Source of the DNA: Linanthus parryae
Taxonomy: Eukaryota > Streptophyta > Magnoliopsida > Ericales > Polemoniaceae
Assembly (NCBI GenBank): GCA_023055425.1
Contig: JALGPY010000002.1
Coordinates: 114,650,088-114,714,087 of the forward strand
Direction: 5' to 3'
Length of the DNA: 64,000 nt
Each line of letters starts with the position of its first letter. Position 1 is the first letter of the stretch. The notes beneath the pieces were generated by a model. That model had not been told where the DNA came from and made no database searches. It was given only the letters and a program-made list of their open reading frames with translations. Made by a program: the position numbers and the translations under genes. This document shows, piece by piece, positions 56,024 through 64,000 of this stretch.

Positions 56024-57889
56024 CTTGGCAAAATCTTCGATGTACATGATAACATGCGAAGCACCATCCCTAACTGCAGCCATCTTTTCCTCAAGAATGG
56101 TGGATAGGCACAAGTGATTCTCATGGTCCAGCAAGGAGTAGCAGCCATACTGAGAGTCATCCAAGCTGCAGTTAGGACGGAGTGGGAAAGAATTCCTCTT
56201 GATTATAGGAGCTCTGCTGGGCTGAGGGGTTCACTGTGTCTCGAATCTGGCCTGCTAAGTAGTCCAGTAAGCAACCCAATTTTTGGAGAAGCGCCCTGCA
56301 TGGCCACCTGAAGGATGAACAAAGGGCAAGTTGCTCCTCAAGATCGTTTGGCACTCGCCAGACAACAGCCGCTTGTAGCAGCCTCTTACGATGGATCTAG
56401 GCCAAACTGAGGGCGCCACTGCATCAAAGCCAAACTGGGGAGAAACGCGAGTTGGATCAACATCCACTGTGATCCTTTCATACCTGGGAGTAAGTTCAGG
56501 AACATACTCAGCAAGAGCAGGGAGAGAACCCCTTAAGCACCAGCAAAAGAATTCGCGATAGCGCTCATGAAAGCGCTCATGACCTTCGAAAAGGAGCTCT
56601 TCTGAAACAGCAAGAGATTTGGCGGGATACAGATTCGGGAACCATCGCACATTCTCAATATGCGTGGCATAGGGCCTAGCCGTGAATTTGCTTCGGTCAT
56701 CGCATATCAGGCTCCAGGTACACTTGGGAAGATTGGTTCTAAACCATCGAGCAGCTCTTCCACTGGAAAGTTCATCCTCCGCACCAGGGACACACCACTT
56801 GTTGGGCCTAGAAGGAACAAGAACATAGGAGGGCCATCGCTCAAAAACCCACATGGTCAGGAATGCGATGTTAACATAAGTCAGCACATCAAGGCGACCG
56901 CGAGAATCCTTGATCTCCACTGCCAACTGGTCCAGCCTGTGGTATAAAGTGCCCAAGACCAGAGGCCCCAGTGCGACTCTTTGGCCGAGGGCCAACTTGA
57001 CAGCAAAGGGAAGGACATGATAGAAAACACCACCATGAGGATGACCATCAATCAGATACCTCGACAGCCAGGCACAGAGGAAGCCGCACAAGGATAAGTG
57101 GTATCCTTTCCCATTAACATAATTTTTTGCATTTGGGTTCTTGTCCAGAAGTTTCTTGGTGATACTACTATTCGCATAGTCGCGAAAGAAGTACTACACC
57201 CATTTTCCCCAGGTGTTCTTCGCAGATGTATCCACAAGCTGCCAGTCAGGAAGAACTTTCGCAGATGTCCACCGAGTGGAGATCTTCTTTACTTCGGACA
57301 AGCATTCCTCCATCTGCTTGTATAGAGCAAGTTCCGGATCAGTCCTCAAAGGGCTCAGAGGATCCACCTCACCAACGGGAAAAAGATCATACAACATGCG
57401 CACATCCTCCAGAGTGGGAGCAGCCTCGAACTCACCAAAGTGGAAGGTATGAGTCGCAGGCGAATAGCGAGAGAGAAGGTTTAGAAGCATGGACAGATCC
57501 AACTTCATGGCAGCACCCTTCATAGCACGAACTGCGAAATAAATGCCAGCATTGTTCAATGCGATGGCATGGTGGGTCAATACATGGTCGATCCACTCAT
57601 CCCTGAAGTCCAATTTTTGGACAAACGCCTGGGTAGAAATTGCGGTATGGGGGAAAAACCCATTTTCAATCCCTAACCTAACCACATCCTTGGAATCGAT
57701 CAACTCTAGCATGGCTGCGTTGACAGGCGGGGTCAATGTCCGCAACTCTTCAGAGGAAACAGGAGTCGGTAGATTTTTCACCTTAACCCTAGCATGATAG
57801 AAATATTTTCCACCCAAATATAACGTCTGGGGAAGATCAGGTATTTCTTCGGCCTCCTTAATGGATTTAGATCCTTTTGTCATGGCCAT

Positions 57890-58632
57890 TCCTGCGGAAG
57901 AGCAAGAAAAATGGGGGAGAAATATGCACACTTTCAGTTTGAATTTCAGGAGGCAATTATGTTTTTGTCAAAAGAAGATGAACAGTTTGGGGTCAATTCT
58001 GGGTTTAGAAGTTCAGAATATGCGTATATTGCTCGAAATTTCAGAAGTTCCGCATTCAAAATCGTCACAATCCAGTGATAAGATCAGTTCTGGGTTTAAG
58101 AAAAGGGTCTCTTTTGCAGTTCTCAACGAACGACATATTTCAAATAGCCATGGGTTTACAGATCCAAGACAGTTCAAAGAGTATTTGAGTACATTAAATG
58201 GAATTGAGCAAAGCCAACCTTGTTTTGGTAAAGCTTGTTTTGATGAAGAAAGTTGAAGGAGACGATTGATAAGGAAGAACTGATGATTAATCACTTGAAT
58301 CTGCTCTTGAAGGCTTCCTGGTATCATTCACTTTAGAGAGAGAAGTGATGCTTTGCAACAATGGAGAGCACAGAGTATTTATCCAAAAAAAATGAGGAGT
58401 CGCGTCCTTTCAGTAGTCGAATCGCAACCGTCACCATCGAATCGCGCAATCACAGGACAAGCTGACGTCACGCCTAAAACCCTAAAAGAACAGACGGCAC
58501 GACTCTAGGGATTTTAGGTCATAATGGCACGCACGGGGTCTGAATTTGCGTGTATTTGAATTGGTGCGTGGCGGCGACGCGTACATTGGTTCCTGCGCAT
58601 TGAAGTCTATCCGGCTATGCGTCTTCACGCGC
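57890..58632 (-). promoter_or_regulatory. upstream region of the antisense PMD gene
   Basis: Between the PMD start and the 3' LTR. On the - strand a GGATAAATACTC stretch near 58374-58385 could be a TATA box, and TTCCGCAG just before the ATG could end an intron in the 5' untranslated region. No other gene is seen here on either strand. The frame at 57861-58256 (+) is a shadow. Confidence 0.4.
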
Positions 58633-58646
58633 AGAAAGGGGGCTAA
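58633..58646 (+). other. polypurine tract, Tat element
   Basis: AGAAAGGGGGCTAA just before the 3' LTR start at 58647. Confidence 0.85.
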
Positions 58647-59260
58647 TGTAGATAGTGCTTTCTGGACAGGCAGGTCTTAGCCACGTGGCGATCATCTAGC
58701 ACACCTATCTGTGCTCAACACACACTGGATCACCACCCGCGCTGATCCACGTGGGGGCTGCGAGACAGGGCCCTCGCATACAACCACACGGGACTTGTAT
58801 GGACTTAGTGGTTTGGAGGCTAGAGCAAGTCCTTTCGTGCGCGAGCGACAACCAAGACCGCGCGCGACCCCTAGTAACTGCTTTGAGAGATTTATGGCAC
58901 GAGCTCCATAAACCCGGTCAACCTCATAACGGTTCCGATATACGGGGTTAACGTGTGTAACAATCCCTATATACGCGGACGAACGTGCCGTTGTGGTTAA
59001 GCTAATTAAGCCGCCATTAATGAACGCATTAACCCACTAAAACGGTCACATTCTCCGTTATATATAGGATCGTTAACCCTTCCATACAAGGGCAGAATCA
59101 CCTGAGATACGCGGAAGCTCTGCCAAAATCCTGTCTCTCTCTCTCATACAGTGCTATTGTCTTACTCTCTCCCTATACACAACCCTACTCTACATGTGTT
59201 CTTTCTATCCCCTACTCTTGGTGTATATTGAATTCTCTCTGCAGGATTCTCTCGTACACA
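58647..59260 (+). repeat. Tat element 3' LTR
   Basis: 614 bp, TGTAGATAG to CTCGTACACA. About 28 substitutions and two small indels against the 5' LTR by eye, many of them C/T or G/A. Followed by the TSD AATAT. Confidence 0.9.
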
Positions 59261-59265
59261 AATAT
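59261..59265. repeat. target-site duplication AATAT, right copy (Tat element)
   Basis: Identical to 37916-37920. Confidence 0.9.
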
Positions 59266-60777
59266 CATATGTATTGAGTATATATACTATTTATACATGG
59301 AAACAATAGGATAGGTATTACTACCCCTTTATGATTTGTAGTAGTATATCTTATACTATGAGCATATAGGTTTTAAGCACGATTTTATTGTTGTAAACAC
59401 AAGAGAAATTTTAATGAAATAAATTAAAAAAAAATAAAAAATCATACTTACTATTACTATTGTTACTATAACAAATATTTTTTTTACACATGCTTATCAA
59501 ACTTGTATTTTATTTTACAACTTGTAGTAGTATAAAAGTTTATTTACCATTATATGATATAAGTTATTTCTCTTAGCTAATAGACTACCTAGTATGATAA
59601 TTCATTATATAAGTGAAAATAAATGCGCATACATATCGCTTAAGCATATATGACATATTGCATAGACTTATATCAATTAAATGCGTTGTTGACTAGGAAT
59701 TCATACTTTGTAGGAAACGGTTTCGTAGACGAAGGGTTGATTTACTAATAGGAGATACCCATCGTGTTTGCTGATTTTCTTTGCAGTAAGCTAATATGCC
59801 AAGTCTTGTGTGCATATCATTCCCTCCGTGTCATACATGTTTTAACTGTCAAATCATGTTGTTACGTCTTTATTCTTTTTACGTGATGTAATTGTTTTCA
59901 AACCTCCTTGTTTTGTAAAAATATTCCTGAACTTTCACATGAACCAAAATTCACCTTAACTAAAGCGGAAACAGTTGTACGGGGAGTCAGACTACTTTGG
60001 AATAACCCTAGCATACATTCATGGCTCCGGCCGTCTGCGGGTATATGATATATTTTTGTTGCCCAATTGCAATTCTCCCTAGGTGTCCCTATTTACTACT
60101 CTCTTGGGACAACAATTTCCCTCGTAGGGGGTGTCGACACTTAAGGTATATAGTGGGCTGGGGATTTTATTCTGGATTATGATTGGTACCCCCGTTACAA
60201 AATAATGAACTAGATCTTTCATAACGACGGAATCTTACTACTTTGACATGGATCACATTTTGTGGAAAGCCTTAACAACGGGCCACTGTTGGTTATTAGA
60301 ATTTTATCTTTGAAACACATGAGAAATACTTGAATAACTTATGTTGTAAAATAATGTTAAAGAGTATGCTGTTACTTCTTATCAAATACTTCCCTCAAAA
60401 TCTGTTTACATGATTGGGTGTTAGTTTACTCAGCTTTCGCTGACGTTTGGAAAAACTGTGGTCTGTTTTTGTGCTTTTGAAAACCCACAGTTTTAGCTGC
60501 TAGGAACGTTGGGAAGCATGGATCGCGACTTGTATAGTTCGACTAGCATATTAGCCTTTAGTAACACTTAGATGATATTTAATTTCTCTGTTACTTTATT
60601 TTGTTATGCCCGGTTTGAGGCAAGGTTGGATTTTAGTTTGACTCATGTAATACTTAAACAATTTGCTTATTTAGATTGCTAGCTTGTTTTGAATCCCCTT
60701 GCATTCTGAGAGTAAAATCTTGGATTGCGGAATAAAACTGACTCAATTTTCGGTCGATGGAAGTTACGGGTGTTACA
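59266..60777 (+). repeat. G3 gypsy 5' LTR, last part
   Basis: Ends ACGGGTGTTACA at 60777, directly before a Met PBS. Its first part should be left of the Tat insertion (36961-37920). It has no coding frames. The LTR at 20083 ends the same way. Confidence 0.65.
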
Positions 60778-60779
60778 GG

Positions 60780-60791
60780 TGGTATCAGAGC
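60780..60791 (+). other. primer-binding site, G3 gypsy element (tRNA-Met)
   Basis: TGGTATCAGAGC, two bases after the LTR end. Confidence 0.9.
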
Positions 60792-61267
60792 AAGTCTTTC
60801 TAAATAGGGATATAACCTGATAGGGCAACTTGAAATGAATTTAGGGCAAGAAAATAAAGTGAAATTAAAATTTGTTAAGCCGTTGGGTTTTGGGTTGTCT
60901 TGGATAGTGACTAATAGGTGAGTAGCCCTGTAGGGGGTATCTTTAGGAAGCGAATACTTCTACCCATCCTATCCTAGCTAAGATCTTAAATTGGGGATTT
61001 TATTCGGAGTTTGGGTAAGGCGGATACTGTTTGGGTGATTGATAAATTTGGAGATTTTGCTTGGAGTACATGTTTGGAGTTCGTGTTTGAGGGATCTTGA
61101 CGTTGTTGTATTCTCTAGGGTATTGATGCATTTCGGGAGTCATGTCACTGAAATTTCGAAGTCTTGGGAGTATGATGCTTATTTTATGATGATCGTTGTC
61201 TCAAATTTAAATTGTGGTTTATGCTTTGTCAAATAAGAAGCTTATGGAGACTATCTTTCTTTTGTAG
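60792..61267 (+). other. G3 gypsy leader
   Basis: About 480 bp of leader with no significant frame. It precedes the ATG at 61268. Confidence 0.6.
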
Positions 61268-61640
61268 ATGGCTAAGACGAAGACAACTCTGAGGAAGTGT
61301 GTACCTCCAGTGGACAGACACCCTGTTGTGACCCCTTGGGCAGAAGGCAACTACTCCCTACTTTCCGTGATCGAGTCTTGAATTTTTGTGAGGGTAGATA
61401 TGATCAGTTGCAATTCCCGATAGATCAGAACCCTATTTTCCAGGCCCATTGCATTGTTAAGGCGATACCTAGAGGCTCAATTTTTGGAAGGATCATTAGA
61501 AAGTAAAGTAATCTGATGACTCGATTCAACCAACCAAACTGTGAGGACTACCGTTACCATGGTGCGTGGAAAGTGGATTAAAACTCCATGTGCCAGAAGT
61601 TGATGAAGGCCCATGAGGAGTGGCATAAGTTCGCTGCGGA
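61268..61640 (+). pseudogene. G3 gypsy: remnant of a first ORF (unidentified)
   Basis: From ATG 61268 the frame reads MAKTKTTLRKCVPPVDRHPV and stops at 61378-61380. Another frame continues over 61297-61506. It has no recognisable domain. Its position between PBS and pol suggests the start of gag, but the usual capsid motifs are not visible. Confidence 0.4.
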
Positions 61641-62070
61641 TGCGGAGGTGGTTGGTGAAAACTCCGTGTAGAAAGAAAAGTGTTGGAAACGAGGAAGACG
61701 AGTAGAATTAGGCTTGTTTGGGTTCTTAGAATTTAGTTGTGTTATTGCAATTGTTTCAAGAAGGCCATGAAGCCAAAGATGCTTTGAGATTTTTAGAGTG
61801 ATTTTCTTTACATCCACTTCTGGGATTAGGGATTGTTAGTTTGATGATTCAAGTAGGCTGGGTTTTTTTTATGGAGGGTAACAATTATGTATTGGGAGTC
61901 AGTTTTGAAATTTGATTTTATTGAGTTAAGATTGGGCAAACGCGATGAGGGTTTGGTTAGTAAGTAATATTTGCTTAAATTTACGTTTCAACAACTTTAG
62001 AAACCCTTATTGCTCTTGTATACCAATACCTCTCGCCTTACACCTGACATTCTTTTCTTACTCTTGTAGC

Positions 62071-62469
62071 ATGGACCCCAACCTAGTGATCCCGACCGTA
62101 TATGACCGTCTTTTCAAACACCCAACGAGGACACCTTACCATGAGGGCATGTCGATCGACGAGTTTGTTGGGAACGTTATGGAGAGGTGTGAAGATTGGG
62201 CTGCTACCTTTATTGGAGGATTTTTGTTCACCAGTCGCATAGTTCAGAGCCATTGCATCTTGGAGTCCTTACTCGATGAACAACCTTGGATCTCAATTAA
62301 GAGACAGTTCCATGACTTAGTTCTTGAACGAGGATTTTATATTCCAAATCCAGATTATTGGCATCAAGGTCGTCCCATGATAATGCCACATTTCATTATG
62401 TGTCCACTACTGTTAGCTCACAAGTCTTGGGAGCAGTCTAGGGAAGATCCAGGAGAAGTAATTGACTAA
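62071..62469 (+). pseudogene. G3 gypsy: unidentified ORF related to 19521-19938
   Basis: 132 codons from ATG 62071 (MDPNLVIPTVYDRLF), after a CTCTTGTAG acceptor-like site. It has Trp/Cys-containing blocks (VMERCEDWAATFIGG; VQSHCILESL; ISIKRQFHDLV) that correspond to the - strand fragment at 19521-19938. The family is not recognised. The frame is open but short, so I treat it as a remnant. It could be part of a host-derived insert carried by this family. Confidence 0.5.
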
Positions 62470-63686
62470 GGAGATGTTTAAGAAAGGGATGGTTCCCACC
62501 CACCCCACACCTAGTTAGGTTTATTTTCGAGGTCTGACGTCTTGCGCTACTAAGACATTAGGGTTTGATTTGGATATCCACCTTTGGATTTTTGCTTCGT
62601 AGTCATTGATTTGTACGTTTTTATTTGGAGATTCGTCAATTAGCTATGGATCTATATTTTTGAATTTGAGATTTTGATTATTAATTCCAAAGTTTATTTA
62701 ATTTTAAAGTTAACTTTGGAGTCACTTATGGATTGTAGTACAAGTATTTTGGATGGAGTGATTGACATAAATGTTTTATGATTGTGGACGAATCAGTTTT
62801 ACTTCATACTAGTCAGACATCAACCATACATCATGATCCACCTCATCGTAGCATCGTGGATTGACAATGAGCTTATGGTAGACTTTCGTGACAGCATTGC
62901 GAGCTGATTGTGTGAGGCTCGAGTAGGTCAAAGTAGGATTCCATTCTTTTGGTAAACGGACCATTCTGACCCATTGTAATCTTATGGTCTTTCCTAAACC
63001 GAAGGTTGTTTGGAGCTATCAAAAAGGAGTATCATGACTTGGTGGATGAGCTTATCATGTCCCGTTTCAGTAGCTATACACACTAACGATAATACATAGA
63101 TGAACCAAATTGTACGTGTACGAGGCTTCTATAATCCTTAAGAAGTTGGGAGAGAATGTCGCACCCATAGCAAACAACTAGAACCTGAAGAAGAGCTTGA
63201 AGAAGAGAACCATTTGAACCCTGAGTATGACCAAGCCAAACCTTGAAGAGTTTCCTAAAATTGAGAAACCAAGCGCATTTGTTTCTGGACTGGAATGTTC
63301 ACCAATGAGGATTAGATACATTTTTCTTGACGTACTGTTCTTTATAGCGAGAAACGATTTGGGGATTTGTGATTTTGAAATTTGGAATATTTCATAGTTC
63401 ACTAGTAATTTCTTTATTGGTTGACCAATGGACAAGTATTTACTCCCAAGGGAGGAGGACTATGTTTTGCAGATTTTATTTTTATATGAATATGCATGAT
63501 TCACTAAATATGTGTTAAAAACTGTGTCACTTGCAATCCATGTACCACTTTACTTTCTTATGTGAAAAATAAATGTCATTATTATATTTTGTATATTGCT
63601 TCATAATATGATATACAATTATTCAATAGGCCATAGTTAGGGTGTGACTCATAGACCACTCCGACATTATTTCTGGAAAGTGCTAC
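62470..63686 (+). other. G3 gypsy, decayed internal region
   Basis: Between the unidentified ORF and the RT. The first 60 bases keep similarity to 19400-19470. The expected capsid, zinc-knuckle and protease sequences are not recognisable, so this part is decayed or deleted. Confidence 0.5.
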
Positions 63687-64000
63687 ATGAACAAACTCCT
63701 GAAGAACCTAACAGCGACAACCCATCATTTAGAAAATAGTTTAGCCATATTTCCCATAGTAAAAGACCTCCCCGATGTATTCTTAAACGAGGTTTCACGA
63801 ACCCAGGAACAATTAGAAGTTGAATTTACCATTGACCTAGTGCCTGGAACCGCACCAATCTCGAGAGCACCGTACCAAGTGACACCGACGAAACTCGAGG
63901 ACTTAAAGGATCAACTACATGAACTATTGGAGAAGGGATTTATAAGGCCAAATGCCTCACCTTGAGTAACACCAGTGTTGTTCGTAAAGAAGAAAGATGG
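63687..64000 (+). pseudogene. G3 gypsy reverse transcriptase, N-terminal part, runs off the window
   Basis: Chromovirus/gypsy RT start: LPDVFLNEVSRTQEQLEVEF, TIDLVPGTAPISRAPYQVTP, then LLEKGFIRPNASP. A TGA at 63963-63965 stands where family members have the Trp of 'SPWGAPVLFVKKKDG'. The frame then continues as VTPVLFVKKKDG to the window edge. One in-frame stop and decayed upstream sequence mark it as a pseudogene. Confidence 0.8.

Larger units (their letters stand above)
53634..57889 (-). pseudogene. antisense plant mobile domain (PMD) gene, six predicted exons, disabled
   Basis: Predicted exons on the - strand: 57889-56024, 55947-55437, 55378-54947, 54870-54766, 54685-54104 and 54028-53634. 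The five introns are 58-80 bp, all GT-AG, and joining them keeps one frame. Exon 1 has the PMD pattern: THTFHFGEFEAAPTLEDVRMLYDLFPVGE, then LCGFLCAWLSRYLI and a region like 'LA.G.R.AL.P.VLGTLYHRLDQL'. Exon 2 onward is an acidic, Lys/Arg-rich low-complexity part (EEEEDERRE; KRQKQKG). The last exon ends in a coiled coil (ERRKVEEQRKKAEEAVNLFHAMNAKYE). The start is the ATG after a TTCCGCAG acceptor-like site. Damage: TAG at 57194-57196, frame changes between about 56300 and 56175, and TAG at 54399-54401. PMD proteins include MAIN/MAIL1-type nuclear factors and TE-borne copies. The function here is unknown. Confidence 0.8.
37921..59260 (+). mobile_element. Ty3/gypsy Tat-type element with antisense PMD gene, integrase-deleted
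   Basis: 21.3 kb including the 8.5-kb nested copia; about 12.8 kb by itself. LTRs of 611 and 614 bp, PBS, purine tract AAAGGGGGCTAA, and TSD AATAT. Sense strand: gag, zinc-knuckle-like motif, protease, RT-RNase H and the integrase C-terminus. Antisense strand: a spliced PMD gene between pol and the 3' LTR. Antisense ORFs in this position are known from Tat-lineage elements such as Grande, RIRE2 and Retand. About 30 LTR differences by eye make it much older than the nested copia. Confidence 0.9.

Overview
The window is plant nuclear DNA made almost entirely of nested LTR retrotransposons. I see no convincing host gene, tRNA, rRNA or prokaryotic feature. The evidence is two full-length Ty1/copia polyproteins, Ty3/gypsy reverse transcriptase and protease, primer-binding sites for plant initiator tRNA-Met and probably tRNA-Trp, a plant mobile domain (PMD) gene with GT-AG introns, and TSDs at most element ends. 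The species cannot be named from sequence alone.

Left half (1-36.4 kb): an old Angela-type copia element (outer) starts at the left edge with its 5' LTR end, PBS and decayed gag-pol on the + strand. A young intact copia (copy 1, 459-8970, - strand, TSD TGGGC) sits in its leader. At 12521 a second decayed copia (inner, TSD ACAGG) begins inside the outer pol, but only its first ~99 bp are there. The rest of the inner element and the rest of the outer element lie at 33423-25379 and 25378-22226 in the opposite orientation. The 18931-33423 block is therefore inverted. Both breakpoints are occupied by direct-orientation arrays of a short gypsy-derived non-autonomous element: array A (12625-18925, four LTRs) and array B (33424-36393, two LTRs). 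The 5-bp TSDs of these arrays are split across the inversion (AATGA/TCATT and ACATG/CATGT). Inside the inverted block, 18931-22225 holds remnants of gypsy LTRs with Met PBSs and a fragment of an unidentified ORF.

Right half (36.4-64 kb): a gypsy element (family G3) probably starts near 36961, has its 5' LTR end at 60777, and runs off the right edge inside a broken reverse transcriptase. Its LTR is interrupted by a 21.3 kb Tat-type gypsy element (37921-59260, TSD AATAT). That element has a gag, protease and RT-RNase H on the + strand, a deletion that removed the integrase core, an array of hairpin-forming repeats, and a six-exon antisense PMD gene on the - strand. A second intact copia (copy 2, 39746-48261, TSD GAAGC) is nested in its gag.

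Relative order: the outer copia came before the inner copia, and the inner before the array insertion and inversion; G3 came before Tat, and Tat before copia copy 2. LTR comparisons by eye give 7 differences in 1430 bp for copy 1, 4 in 1432 bp for copy 2 and about 30 in 612 bp for Tat. The copia copies are therefore recent and probably still close to competent.
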